The notes beneath the pieces were generated by a model. That model saw nothing but the letters and a program-made list of their open reading frames with translations. It made no database searches and had not been told where the DNA came from. Of a stretch of 64,000 nt of DNA, positions 27,281-42,200 are shown in pieces. The position numbers and the translations under genes were made by a program. How positions within the stretch are numbered: the first letter of the stretch is position 1; each line of letters starts with the position of its first letter. The stretch comes from Lagopus muta (taxonomy: Eukaryota; Chordata; Aves; Galliformes; Phasianidae): positions 15,791,077-15,855,076 of the forward strand of contig NC_064438.1 in the NCBI RefSeq assembly GCF_023343835.1. Reading direction: 5' to 3'.

Positions 27281-30200
27281 CTGCAAAACACAGCAGGGAC
27301 AGGGTAAGCCACGCTCTCCCCATGCTGCTCTGCTCCTCTTCCTGAGGCCTCAGTCTCACTCCCCAGTTCTGAGAATGACATGGGGAACCCCATATGGATA
27401 AGGCCATCAGGGGCCACGCTACTGCCCACGGGGACTTTAGCCAGCCAGGCCAGCAACAGCCACACACTGCTGAACAACCTGCTGCAAACAGCCCCCCCCC
27501 AGAAAACTCTGTAGCCTGCCATGGCATGAGATAGACTCTTTAGCAGGATCTCTTGCAACAGAACAAACATTTAGGTTGGATATAAGGAAATATTTCTTTA
27601 CATTAATGCACTAGCACAGACTGCACAGAGATGTAGGTGGTGCATACTCCATCCCTGGAGATATTCAAGTTCAGGCCGGATGGGGCTCTGAGCACCTGAT
27701 CTGTGCCAAGTGTAGGTGTCCCTGTTCACTGCAGGCAAGTTGCACTAGATGATCTCCCCTCCAGCTCAAATGATTCTGTGATTCTATCATTCTACATATT
27801 GAGGATGCACCCCTCGGCTGCACCCTCCATGGGGATGCTTGGGCAACAAGGACAAGGTAAGCATTTTGAAGACAGGCCCACATCTCTGCAAGAGGGTGTG
27901 AGCAGTGACATAGTGGTGGCAGGAGATGGCAGGCACCAGCCATCCCAAAATGAGTCGTGTGAAACATCGTGGCACTGAGGAAACACTGCAGGAGAAGCTT
28001 TTTTTTTTTTTTTTTCAGCTCTGCTGAAAGGGATGGGAAGAAAGCACCTGAACCCCAGTGGGGCTGAAGATGGGTGAGACACAGATCTCAGCCCAACACT
28101 GCTGCCACTGCCACTCCAATCTGGGGGCTCAGCCCAGAGCATCACCAAAACCCTCATGCCTCAACATCCTGCTCCTTTTTTCCAGGCACAGACATAGAGA
28201 CACCACCACTGGTGAGGAGACCAACCACCAACCTCTGCCGTTTGCCTGACCACACCAATCTCATACTACTGCTCGAGGACTGCTTCCTCTTAGCCCTATC
28301 TCAAACACAGCACTGTGCTCCTTATTGCAAGACAACAGGAGCCACAGAGCAACCCAAAGCTTGCACAGTAAGCGGATGGGTACAAGCACCTTGGGAGCAG
28401 TCTAGGGTACACTGGTCACTGCTGCAGAGCTAACCCCATGCTGGTCAGGCAGGATGCAGCTCTCCTGCCAGTTCCCTTTTGAGTCTTGATGCCATTAAGC
28501 AAGTACCAAGATGGATGCAGAGCTGGATGACGGACTCATGCCTGTTTTCTCCTAGGTATACACCCCCTCCACCTCCCTCTGGAGGTGCGTCATCCCATAG
28601 AGCAGGATATTCCAAATGTACCTACCTGCAGGCTCCTTTCAGCTTCTTCCAGGGCCTTCTCTACGCTGGCCAGGTTGCTCTCCAGCTGTGTGCCCTGCTT
28701 GACCTTGGCCTCCAGATCCCTTTTCATTTTGGCAGCCATGTCTTCCAAGTCCGTGGGGCTCGGCACAGGGATGTCCTTGCCCCTCTTGGCCCTCTCGGCC
28801 ATCTCCCACTGGATCTCTTTCTGCAAGGCCTCAGTGCGGGCGCTCAGCTCGTAGATCCTCTGCGTGTACTCCTCCAGGCTGGCCCGCAGGCTCCTCACCC
28901 GCTCCTGCCTCTCCCGCTCACACTCCTTCTCCAGCCGCAGCTCGCTCTGCCAAAACTCCTCCTCGCCCAGCTCCGTATCATTCCTCCGCACCAGGTGCTC
29001 TAAGTAGAGGATCTCATCCTCCTGGCTGGAGGCCCGGCCATGCTCCCAGAGCCGCAGATCTGTCTCCAGTGTATCCCCATGGGCCTCCAAGGAGTGCAGT
29101 TGCTCCTGTTGACGCAGCACTGTCTTAAACAGCTCCTCCTTGGAGGGCTGGCTGGCCCCACCGTCCTTCAAGTCCATCCCCTCCCAGGCATGCTGCCTCC
29201 AGCGGCTCTTTGCATACGGGTCAACAGAGCCCATGGGGCCCAAGCTGAAGGTCATTGATTTCCTCGGCTCCCGGGGCCGAGGTACATCCGTGCTCAGGGC
29301 CCGGGGTTTGATGGGCAGACTGGCCCGGATGAACGTCCTCTCAGGAGCCTGGGGAGCACCCTCTGAGGATGGCCTCTCGGCCACGCTGGGGCCCGTCCGC
29401 CTCAGGATGAACTGCACATCATTGGCATACTGCCCACACTTGGCCAGAGACTCCAAAGGGCACTCGAGCGGGAGGAGCTGCCTCTCCTTTTCCCGGAGCT
29501 TCTGCACCAAGACATAGCGGCCTGTCTGACCTGCAGGTGGAACACAAGCACATCATTCGGGGAAAGCCACAGCCCAGGGAGACATCCCCATTGCCCCAGG
29601 GCTGGGCCCTGTCAACAGGAACCTCTTTTCCCAGGAAGCACACAGAAATGTCTCCACTTGCAAAGGCTGGACACCAAACTGAGGAAAAATACTGGGGGGC
29701 AGAGGGACTACATGAAGACCTTAATGGTCTTTTCCAATCTTAATAATTCCAATTTTAATGAATGGCAGCCCTGCCTGTTACAGAGGGATTTGGAACTTGA
29801 TGACCCTTGAGGTCCCTTCCAACCCAAGCTATTCTATGATTCTACAGGGTCAGGGAAGTGAGGCGCACCCTGAAACACTCTCACTTTCCTCCCTTTCCCC
29901 TTCCAAACCTTGAAAAGGGTCAGTGTTCCTTACTGAAAGGTTTGGTCTACCCATCAAGGATCATCTGCCCTCCTAGTTGCAGGTAGGAGAGCATCCTGCA
30001 CGAGGTGGAAGTCGGTAGAAACCTTGCCTGCAATCTCAATGTATTTCCACATGGAACGATGAGGACCGTATGCCCCCAGTGACATCCAAAAGCAAGAGCA
30101 GCTCTTGGCAGAGGGGACAGCACAACATCCCTCCAGTAACGCGGAGCCCTGCACTGCCCCCCTCCAGAGGATGCGCATCTGTTTGCAAAGCTCAGCCTCC

Positions 30201-33200
30201 ACAGTGGCACTTCTGCACAGGAAACAGCTGAGGATATCAACCAGTCTTGCTTTGTTGCTGCTGGAAGAAAACATGCCCTCAAGAATGGAGGTGGAAGAAA
30301 AAGCACTATGCTGTTTTTTTTTTTTTTTTATGAAGGTGGCCAAGAGGAAGGGCTTTGATTTGTAGGGTTAAATCAGAAGGAGAGCATCTCCACTCAAAGC
30401 CTGCAAGCTAACAGTATCGGAGCACTTTGAAATTGAGCCACTAGAAGGCAGGATTGACCACAGTGAGAGTGCGGCAAGCACCAGCATCCAGACACCCTGG
30501 CCACACCGCCTGCATCTATCCAAAGTAAAGCTATTTAATTTTGGCTATCTCCCTGGCAAGCCTCTGATGCGGCCGAGGGAGACATAAATCCATGGCAGTG
30601 ACAAACAGAGCTCAAGGAGTCTAACGTGATCCTGGAAGCTGAGCTGGCTCTGGATTAGCCTGCTGCTCACCTATGGCCCGCGCCAGGGCGATGACCACCT
30701 CCTGGCAGGTGGTTTGCTCCGAGACGCCGCAGACGACCCTCTGGATCCCATCTACCCAGACCTTCAGCTCCATCCCCAAGGCTGCCGGGCTTCAGGCACC
30801 CTGGGGCATCGCAGGACAGGGTCCCTGCAGGAGAGAAGATACAAGGGCTCAGGCTCCTGTACACGTGGGATTTTGTTATTGTTAACAATACCGATGTTCA
30901 CCTGCCAAAAGCAAAACAACCCACCAACCTACCTTACCCAAATCCCCACACACAGCTTAGGTCTGGGCCGTAGGATTGAGTCTTCCCTGGGTGAAAAACA
31001 GTGGGGTTTGCCCCTGTGCCTAGCACAGCCTTCTAATGAGTTTGTTGGACTCCCACTGCCATTTCTCCAACAATCTGGCAATGTGGCACTTGGGAGTTTC
31101 CAAACAATATCTAAAAGACAGATCAACCTCCCACCGCCCTCCCACCCACGCTCTCCAGCGGCGCAAAGGGAAGTTGAGAGAAGGTGCAGACAGAGTGCAT
31201 TGTAATCTATCTAACTCCATCTCCAGTTATCTGAGGGGGATTAAGAAATGAGAAAAAAAATGCCTCCTGGTATGCAAAACTCTTTGCAGAGCCAGGTTGG
31301 GATGAGGAAGCACATGAGAAATGCTATTTTACTGAAAATGAGCCTTCAGTAATGCCATTAGGATGTCATTACACTGACGATCACAAACTAAGAGCAGCTA
31401 GACTGCGTTTAGCATTGCTAAATGGGGAGGTAGCTTGGCCACCTCTTTTGACACAGAACCCACCTGGTGCTGACACCTGTTATCACGGGCACAGGCAGCT
31501 CCTGCATTTTCCAGCAGCTGAAGAACTGCAGCTCCTAAGGGATGACTTGTCGGACGTGGTAGTTATGGATTACTGGGTGGCCTAGACGACCTTAGAGGTC
31601 TTTGCCAACTTCAACAATTCTATGACTAAATAGAATCCACACAAAGAAACTCAAAGAACTCAAAGTTTACCCTCGTTTTAAACACTCTTGAAATGACCTT
31701 TTTCCCCCTATGGTGTTTTTTGTAAATCCTTGAAGCACCAAGCCTGAGGACATCAGGCAGAGGAAGGTGTACGTGTAATTTCCATGTGCTCTGTCCAAAA
31801 GGTCCCAAGCTGCTTTCCAAACCTAACCCAGCTCATCAGTCCCTCTCCTTCCATCCCCAGGGTTAAAACAGGTTTGGGGTTTGTTTTTTTTGTTTTGGAT
31901 ACTGGAGAAATCTAAGCAAGAGCTGAAAGGCTCCCACCTTCAGCAACAAGAAATTGTAGATGTAACACAACAAGTCCAGGAGAAGCCTGGAGAAAGATGG
32001 TTTCACAATGCTGTTCTCAATGACGGATCTGAAGGTGCCAGAACAGAACAACTTATCGAAGAACAAGCCCAAAAGCCAAATCCGTGCCCCAGGGAGCACT
32101 TAGCTGATCCAACACAAACCTCTCCACCAACCACGGCAGAGTAATCAATCCCTAATTTTCAGATTTTACTCACGGTGTACTGGGACTTGCTGCAAAACAA
32201 GCTGGCCCCGTTTGCATTGCCAGTAGCCACAGAATGGCCATGGGAGCAGAGCAGTCGCCTGGGCATGGACACCTCCCTGCTGAGCTCACCTATGTTTGAC
32301 TTGGCGGCGCCAACGGTGAAACCGGCAGTGACAAAGGACCTTGGGTCCCGCACACAGTGGATCTACAGAGCACCGTGTTTGCCAGGTGGAGCCCAGCCTG
32401 GTTTCAGGCAGGGTTTTGTCCTGCTGTGTGCTCCGGGCTGGCTGCGAGCAGCCAGCTAATCCAGCACCCACCCCCGCCACGGAACAAAGTTCGGCCACGC
32501 TGCTGAGCTTGGGCACCACCCTAAAACCCACCGCAAGGTCACCACTGTGCTGAGGAACAGCACACCAACACCAGTGTGGGGTGGTGGTACGTCCTGGAAA
32601 GCCAAGTGCTAACCACAAGAGCTGAACTGCTCATGGAGCCAGGAAATTCCCTAGCAAGGTTCATCCCACGGCAGAGCCCCAGCACAGGCCAGGACTGGCT
32701 AGTTTGAAAATAAATAAGCGAAACCAGCCAGCTGAGGATTGTATCATGTGAAAGGAAGCGGACTCACCTTTCCTCACCCAAAATACCAGCAGTTGGTGAG
32801 GCGAGGGGTGATGAACGGTGCTGGGTCCAGTTGCGGGACACCCAGGGGTGCTGTGAGGGTAGAGGCACCTGTTTGGGTGTAAACCGAGCTCTGGCCCCGC
32901 CTCGGCCGAGTGCCTCCAGCAATCATTTACCAGCATTTGGCCCACAGCACCGAAAAGCAGGGAGCGGCGTGACGCGGCCTTCTGACTCTTGTGGAGGAGT
33001 TTCGGCTTCAACCTGACCGAGGTGGTGGGAAAGCGACCCTTTGGATTTCCCACAGTGATAATTCAGAGAGCAGGTTATAGCTAGGAAGAATGCAAAGCTC
33101 GTCCTTGGATCCAGGACAGCAATTCCTCAGCTCTCCCTTGACCACACTCACCCTTTGTTAGCTCTGCATCCTTCCCTGCTTCTCCAAGCCCTGTTAATGA

Positions 33201-36200
33201 GCTTCCCAACGTCCTGCAGCCTGGACCAGCCCCTCGACCTCTGCCCCTCCTGAATGCTGTCTCCAGACTTGGAAAGAACCCAGAGGCAGAAGGGTTTGTT
33301 TTCATAGAGGTAGGACTCACCCGACATTATCCGCTCTTCCATGGCAGCATTATTCTGGCTGCTATAAAAGCTACCACGGCCCAGCAGCTTCCCACCCTCT
33401 AAATTTGAAGGTTAGCAACAGCTTTTCTGATAGTCCCTTTGACCACAAACCAAAGAGTGGGGAAGTGCCCCAAAACAGTGCGGAGAAGAGAGCGGGCGGC
33501 TGTGGTGCCAGCACAGGGATGCATTACAGCGCTCCCAAAAGCTGCTCTCATTTTTATTTATCTCTACCCCCACCCCCTCTATGGATTTCTAAATAACTTT
33601 TATTGGAAGCAGATTAACAAAGTGACTAATTTTCTGCTCCCTTCCCATGTGCTTGGTCCTAAATTGATGGTATGGATGATTCATACAATTTCTTCAACAA
33701 ATTTCCTAACTGGGAGTTGGAATTTCAAATGCTGACATGAAAAAAAAAAAAAAAAAAAAAATTAACACTCCCAGATCTTACAGCTTTATTTTTTGCTGCA
33801 TCTCAGTCTAAGTTGGAAAAAACCAAGCCCAGAAAATGTTCAGTCTAGATTTGAACAAAGCTTCACCCTCACATGGATTGAAGGTGCTTTTAAAGCTTGG
33901 GCACTGAAGCCAACTTCAGATTATCAGAGAATCATTAAGGTTGGAAAAGACCTCCAAGATCACCAAGTCCAACACCCAGCCCACCCCCACCATGACCACT
34001 GACCACATCCCTCAGTGCCACATCTCCACAGCTCCCAAACACCTCCAGGGATGGTGACTCAGCTACCTCCCTGGGCAGCCTGTGCCACTGCACCATCTCT
34101 CTTTCGGATATTTTTTCTAATATCCAAGCTGAACCTCCCCTGGCACAACTAAAGGCCATTCCCTCTTGTCCAATTGGATTACCTTAATTAAAAGAGAAAG
34201 CAATTGGTCCTCCTGCTAATCAAGGTATTTTGTGATGTGAGCTGAACACATCTAAGCAGCAGATGGAATGGGCAGATTTCACAAGCACTGCCCCTGTTCT
34301 ACCAGGTTCTTGGGGACAGCCATAGCTCCTCACAGTGGTGAGAAGGGAAGGGCCAGGAGAGGATCCAGCACAGAGCATCTGAGGGCACGCTATCTTGTGC
34401 CATCAAGATCTGGACCCCATATAGGCAGTGCTAAACAGAGCACAGAAAACATCACCTTCAAACGCAGCAGCAAGTGTGTTTACTAGCAGAACTTCTGTTT
34501 GGGGGTCAGGTTTTCTATTTGCTTTACTGACTGGAGAGCTGAAACACCAGCAGTAAGGAGAAGCCCTGCTAGCAAGTTGTGCCAGGGCAAGTGTGCAGCC
34601 AGGCTTTGAAATCTGTGTTTGCACCACAGGAGTGCCTCTGGATCCAAATTCAAACATGCACAAGTAGTTTTCAACCTGTAATTAGGGCTGCTGTGCTTGA
34701 TAAACATAGATGAAATCCTCCTGGGCTTCTCTTTCCTTGTTAACCCCAACAGCGGCCCCGTGCCCAGCTCCTGCCACAAGACTGACAGGGTTTCGCCTGG
34801 TTGGTAGTTTTACCTGCTGAGCATCACAGGATACATGGATGGTGCGATGATCCTGGTGAGAGGCTGTGCCTCAAAGCAACCCCCCAGAAAGGGTCTGCAG
34901 ACAGGCAGGGATATCCTCAGCACCCTGGGGTGAACAGGGAACTGGGACTGGCCAGGAGAAAGGGAGAAAACAAGGAAATGCCAGAAATGCTGCCATCCTG
35001 CAACACTGCTGGGAGATTCCAGGGGACTGGAAGCTCAGCGAGGATGTTTCAGAGACCCAGGTGCTGTGCAGGGGCAGTACACCCTGCTGGGATCAGGTGG
35101 TTCTGGGGTGACCATGGCTGGAGGCAAAGCCCAGCCCCAGGAGACTGAGATGGAAGGAAACGTGCGGTGCTGAGAAAGGCAGGCACGTAGGAAGCAACCC
35201 ACACGTGTGATCCCACACCACGGGAAACTATTCAAGCAGCAGGAGAAGAAGAAGGAAAAAAAAACAACCACACAAGTAAACAGCAAGTGGCGACAGGAGC
35301 AGCCACGTGCTGCCATCCTGCATGTCTGAGTGCTGGCAGTGACTCACCAACCGTGATCAGCTGCTGCGGTGACACATCCAGGAGCTATGTAACACTTCCC
35401 AGGTCCCTCCCTGCCAGAGGTACCAGCCCAGCTCCTGAACACTGAAGGGAGGAGATTGTCCTTGCCCATGTACAAATCAGCTGCAAGCTGCTGGGACAGA
35501 AATGCCTGCTTGAGCACTGCCACCACTTGCTAAAACCTCCTGAAGAACTGAAGCCTCCTGTTACAAAGGTGCAGAAAGGACCAGCACCAGGGAAAGCACA
35601 GTGGCAGGAGAAGGTCTACAGAGGACCAAAGCCTTGTGATGGTGTCCATCCTGCAGACCAACCCCAAAGGGCAGGGAAGGATTTGGTCTGGGCTCCCCTT
35701 CAGGCCACTGACAGCTTTCTCCTGCTTTGGGTCCTTCTTTTTGAGGAGCATCATCAACTCTTCATACAGTGTTGCAGGAATGGCGCAGCTTTTCTGGGCC
35801 TTCCTTGCCACGTCTATCACAGGCCAGGTGATAGAGTCACGGTGGTGGACACGGTTCAGTGCTAACTGCAGTTGTCTAGTCAGCAGGTCCCATGTAGGCG
35901 GGACAACATCAGCCAGGGCCCTGAACAAGATGTCTGGCCTGGGCCAACCAGAGGAATAGGGCAGCTCTTTGAGCAAAGGCAACCTGCACAAAGATAGAAG
36001 TGAGCAGCACTGGAGAAGGACAAATAGAAGGAAAAGGCACTGCAACAGACTGTGGTAACACTCCCACTGCCACAGAGCATGAAGCAAAGCCCTGCCCTAG
36101 CTCTGTGACTCCATGAGCTGCTGGCAGAGGTCACAGGAGCTCAAGGAGGGACAAACAGGTCCTACCAGAGCATTGGCTGTGTCACTGCCGATGGCAGCCC

Positions 36201-39200
36201 AAAGGCAGCTTCCATCCTGTCCTTCCTTCGTCATTCTGCAGCCGCAGTGTCCCCTGGGTACCAAAGCTGCAAGCAGTGCATTACACAAAGGACCCACACT
36301 GCTCCAGGAAAAACCCCAGACACAGCCCAGCTCTGTCATGCTCCCATAGCAGGTAGCTTTTGCTGTGTGAAAAACAGAACCAGCACTCAGCTTCTGTACA
36401 AGTTACAGTCACGTTGCCAGAACTTTTTGCATGCAAAGGAGCTTGAAAAGCCATAACTAGGAAGACTCAATCATTTGGCACTTCTGGAATTCAAGAAGCA
36501 AAACATCACTTGAGACCAAAGCCACGACTCAGCACCTCACAAGTACCCTGGAACCCCAAACCAGTTCTGTGCCAGCACTAGGCTCTTAAAGAAGGCACAC
36601 TTATGGAAAGCCACAAGCAACATCCTGCCTGCCCCATGCAAGCAACCTTCCATTAGGAACAAAACAGAGGCTCTGGGATGCTCTGCTCCACTTTCCCCCT
36701 GCAAATTACAGGAAGCTGCAAGACCACGCCAGCAAACCTGGGGCATACCAGCATACCAGGGGCTGCTCATGATGGGGAAATGTTCTCAAGGTCACGTACT
36801 TGGGTAGTGATTCGAGTGAGGGAGGCTCAAGCCCTGGCGGGCTGGTGATGTGCCCAAAACTGCAGTAGGAGCCTCACTCCATCCCAGCTCCACCTTTGTG
36901 GCCTTCAAGCTTTGAAACACACTCAAATGCTTTGCAAACTGCATCTAAGAGCAAGACCAGAATCCGAGCAGCCACCTCTTATGGAGTTGACCAAGGCAGG
37001 AAGTGACAGGGGCACCTGGGCTGGGTCCCCAGTGTCCCATTCTAGAGCTGCAGAGGAATTAATGGCTAACCACATCCTGCCCTGATGCCAGCAGAGCAGT
37101 GTTGCAATGTCAATAATCATGGGCAATGATAAGACTGCAGGCATGTCACGTACCTCCCCAGAGCCCCACTGATGAGCAAAGCACAGACCACAGGGCACCA
37201 ACTGAAAAGTCATAAATTAAAACCTAAAAAGACAAACAAACAAACAAACACAACACAATTGCTGCAAACCATGAAAGCTGGCCAGATGGATGTGCAATGG
37301 ATGACTGTGTGCACGCACACAGCCTAGAAGAAGGACTGTCCTTAATGCACCGTATTTCTCCCAAGCAGCACTAATGGTAGCTATTCAGGGGGGAGGAGAA
37401 CAAGGCTAGCTATTAAAGTCAGCCATAAAGATTAAGGTTTCTGAGGGAAACACGTGCAGCACCTGCTATTGCTGTAATCATTATGATCAACCTCAGACAC
37501 ACAAGTGAAGAGTAACTACATGAAAGCAGACAAGAGTGAATCCGTGGCAGTTTTTCCCAAGGGAGTGAAGAAAAATTAGCAGCAGCATCTAGATTAGAGG
37601 AGAGAGGAAAGGCTCTTACACATAAGTCAGATCTTGTACTTCCACACTCATCTTTAGTTGTGCGATGAGCCTGCCAAAATGTTCAGCCCTTCAGAGGAGA
37701 GGCTGAGAAAGCACTCAGATGTCCACCTCCCAGTGCAGGATGGGTCTGGCAACTTTTGGATCCAGGCTGGCCCAGATCAGCCTGGATGACTGGACTTTAA
37801 CACCTTTCCGGGCTGAACTCCCCCCAAAGCTTTGACTTTTAACATAAAAATCTGGTGCTTGCTTTCCAGCTGTGACGAGCAAAGCTCATGCTGCAGATGC
37901 TGCCCATCCAACTGTCCACCTCCCACCAATACTGCCCACTAAACCATGTCCCTAAGCATCACCTTTTCTTAAATACCTCCAGGGATGGTGTTTCCACAAC
38001 TCCTGGGCAGCCTGTCCCAGTGCCCACCACTTTGAGAAGAAATTCTTTCTAATATCCAACCTGAACCTCCCTTCTTCCTTAGGAGCAGGACTCTGGGGAG
38101 CACTCAGCACAGCTGGTACATGCCAGCCCTGAGGGCTATCAGACAACACAACTGCAGCATGCACCTGCCAGGAACTTCAGCACCTCCATCTCCCACAGCA
38201 GGTGAGATGATGAGCACGATGTAACTCATGAATATTGCCCTGTTATTACATGCAGACCATTCTTCAAGATAGAAAAGAGTTTCTGTTTATCATGACATGG
38301 GATGCAGGAGGAATGCTGCGAATCTGGAGATGCAGGTACCTGCTTCAGCCTTGGAAATACTCAGAAATACTTCAACTATCTGCTTGCCATGGGCTGACAT
38401 GGGGAATGTGGGAATCAGTCCCTATAAAAACTTTTAAGGGGATGTTATTTCTGCTCCTCCTTAGATTACTTCTGCTGCTTTCTGGAAATAGCTGTATGAT
38501 TTAAAAGGCCTTATTAGGCAGCAGAGCTCTGATGGGTGATAGACCACTTCTTCTACTGTCTACTCCAAACATTTTGCCTTAATAACTCCACTAAAATGGA
38601 TTACTTCTCTGTGTGGGTGGTGCATCCATCCTGTGACCTGGTGTCCTATGTTGTTTGAAGTGACCGTGTGTGCAAAGTGAAGAGAGGAAGGAGATAACTG
38701 AGTGAGCACACTGACAGCATGTCTGGACAGCATTAGGGAGAGGCAGCCATGGCAGAGACATCCATCAAGAGCACTCGCTGTTTTGTCAGAGAAACCTGAG
38801 ATTTTGGTGTAAATCCACCAAACTCCTGGATTTACAGCTTTGTTTTTTCTCTAAAAATGTGGCTGTGGTCCTGCGCAGAGATGAGGAGGAGATGCAGCTC
38901 GACCAGCTGCAAGGACAGCACTCACAGACTGCCCTGCGGCTCTCTGCGTGTCACCTCAAAGAAATGGAGAATTTCATTTCCATGGAGTTATAGGAAAGTT
39001 CAGGCTGGTCACATAGCCCAACAGGCACACAAAGCAGCCAGATGACCCCGAAATATTGCTCTCTTCTCTTCTCCCTCCCCAGCCTGCTTTCCAGGCTCCA
39101 AAAGGAGAGTTGCCAGCAGTGATCCTTTCATCACTCCAACTCCCTTTACAGGGGAAAAGGCAATTAAACTAACAAATGAAAAGCCATAGATAACCTTCCA

Positions 39201-42200
39201 GATTATTTTCCATTTCCAGAGTAACTCACAGTTTCCTGCCCTCTTTGGAGCACAGCCACACGCCAAGGACGCACTGCAGGGCCCCAGGAGGCAGCACTGA
39301 GGATGCTCTAATGAATATGCAGGTGCACGCTGCCATGGATGTTTATTTATAACTTTGTAGGATTAAAAAGGCCTTTAATGACCATTTGTAGAGAGCTGAA
39401 ATTACTCCTTTCTTTCTCTCTCCGTCACAGACACTGAGTCAAACAAACAAAAGGCCCAGAATTAATCCAGGTTGAAACCTTTGATAAGACACTTGTGTAT
39501 TTTAGAGGACTGCTTTCACAGCAGATTAATCACCTCAACATGTGATTAATTAGACAAAGGTGCCATCAGTCCCAACCTGACCCACCTGGAGATAACAAGC
39601 TCTTCAGAGCACTACAGTAAAGGTGCATCTTCACAGGCAACTCCATCCCTTATCTGGCACAAAAACACAGGGCTATCCACAAAACTATATTTGCATTTTG
39701 GTTAACACCTCTGCAAAAATAAATGTTGGCAAGGGCCTGGGCACGGAGCAGGGAGCCATCCATCAGGATGTACAAATCAGTCTCTTTCAACAAGACAGCA
39801 CTGTAAAGTCAAATGGAAGTAGTGAGGATTAAGCTTGCCGGGCCTATTTTAACGTCCTGAACAGCGAGCTGCAACAAAATCTTGGGTTTTCAGAAGCGTT
39901 TGGATGTTCAAGCTGCACGCAGTTCAGGCTCTACTCAGGTTGCTGCTGGAAGCTGAGCCTTTTGAACATTTTACCCTAACTTCTGTATGCTCATTCAAAA
40001 CCTAAACACCGAGGACTGAACTGCATGTTCCAGGAGAAAACTTTGCTGCTGGGTGGAATTAACTAAACCCAGTCTCAGAATCACAGAACAGCCTAAGTTG
40101 GAAGGGACCCACAAGAATCATCGAGTCCAACCCCCAGACAGGGCCACTCAAAATCCCAATCCCATGTCTGAGAGCCATGTCCAAACACTCCCTGAATTCT
40201 GTCAGCTTGGATCCATGCCTGCCACCCTCTGGGGAAGAACCTTTTCCTAACACTCGACCTGACCCCCCTCAATGCAGCTCCGTGCCATTCCCTAGTGGGG
40301 AAATGCACCAAGAGTTACGAGGTCACCTCCTTGTGCACCCCAGCCTTCTCCCCACAGACACATTGGGCTCTTCACAGAAAAGAGTGCTGCCACCTCCAAA
40401 CATTGGCAGAACCTGGAAAAAAACATCAACAAGTGAAAACAGCAACCACAAATCCTCCAAAACCACCTTGTCTTTATTCCTATTTAGAAATACCTCTGGT
40501 GTTCATCCAACTCCTGCACATCACCAGAAGCCTTGGGCAAGCATCCAGAGGCAGCAATGAGCTCCCCAACACATGCTCTCACCTGCTGAAGAAGCAAATC
40601 CTGGCAGGAACCTTTTAAACCACCAACAACCCTATAAATGCTCTTCCAGGGCCTTCCTCCACCTATCATCCAGGTAGCTACACAATAGGGGAATCTGATC
40701 CTGAAGTGCTGTTACGAGTGCCAAGGCACCAAAGACACCTGACCTGCTCCAACTTGCAAACCGTTTCCAGAGCCCTTCCTGTCCTCAGTCCTCTCAAGCA
40801 CAGAAGGTACCTTAGGGCCACGGGGAGGTTTGGAAAGGAGGCCCTTAACATCAAGAGCAATGGCAGGTTCTATGCTCCAGTGCAGGTTAAGAAGCAGCAG
40901 AGGAAACCATCTCAAATTCAGACAGCGTTTGCCTGCTCCAGCATTTCCAGCTCAGGGCCGACCCACCCATGTCTTCAGGTAAGAGGTTTTTTTTTTTTTG
41001 AAGCAACAAGTTATTCTAGATGACTAGCCTGGGGCAGCTGGAAGCACCCCAGCCCTCAAGAAAGTGCTGACTCCAACCAACAACAAGCAAGATAATCAGC
41101 TGCTTTTAGAAGCTCATGAGCTTGGCAGCCGAAAAATGGAAGGACATGAAATTGTTAGCAGTCATCTACAATAATAGGGTTTTCTTTAAAACCTTGCATG
41201 TAGACACACTTATGACTTAATTTGACTGCACAGGTTTACAAGGGCATAAACAAGTCAGAACAGATAGAGGAACATCCCTTAAAAAGATGCTCTTAAAAAA
41301 AAACCACACACGCAAAGAGCTAATACTGAAGGCATCCCTAACACCTTTAAACCTAGGTGCAGAACAACCCATCCTCAGGAGGGATTCCTTCTAGCTTACC
41401 TTGCATGCAGACGTGGCACTGATGGACATGGTTGGTGGGGATGGACTAGTGGTTGGACTCAGTGATCTTGAAGGTCTTTTCCAACCTTCATGATTCTATG
41501 ACTCTCTGATGAGTGGTGCCAAGCATACAACCTAAACCTGGATGCAATCCCAAAGCATCATTACCCCTACGTGCAGAGGGACAGCGGGATACTTGGGTCA
41601 CCTCCCACATCAGAGAGGAGGAAAAGGACAGGATGACAGTATTAAAACCTAGAGGTGAGCTAGTGGGGTCTCTGGCAGATGTTCTGGCAGCACTTCCCTG
41701 CCGCATAGTACAAGGGTGAAGGCAACCACAACACTAATCCCCACTTTATGGGTAGAAGGCACATTCTACCTGGATGTTCTACACTTTGGCACAGAAGCTC
41801 CTGCAAGCAGTAACCCTGGTATCTTCTGTAATTACACCACTACTTCTTTTGGTCAAGCTACCTCTCAAAGAGCAGCAAACGAAGCACCCTCAGATGATTC
41901 ACTCCAGCCGCTTTCACTAGCCCCAGCCTGCTGCCAAAAGGCTTGGGCAAGGCTGGCAAGTTCCCCAGCACGTTCACTTGGGCCTGCAGGTATCCAAAGC
42001 AACCAAAGCATAGCTGTAACTCGCTTCTCTTCTCAAAGAGAAGAAATAATAATGAAAATGGGATTTGAACCCCCTGACAAGGAGACATGAGTTTCAGAGC
42101 ACAGCCTGCTCCGCCCCAGCCCTTCATCCTCACTTTGTGGGGAAGGTGCTCCTCTGACTCACCCCTGAGCATCCCCCAGGATGCTTTTATCAGAAAGTTA

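Noticed and set aside
28479..29003. A 174-codon plus-strand frame
   Set aside because: It is the antisense shadow of the RASSF7 coiled-coil exon: Leu-rich because it mirrors Glu/Lys/Gln codons.
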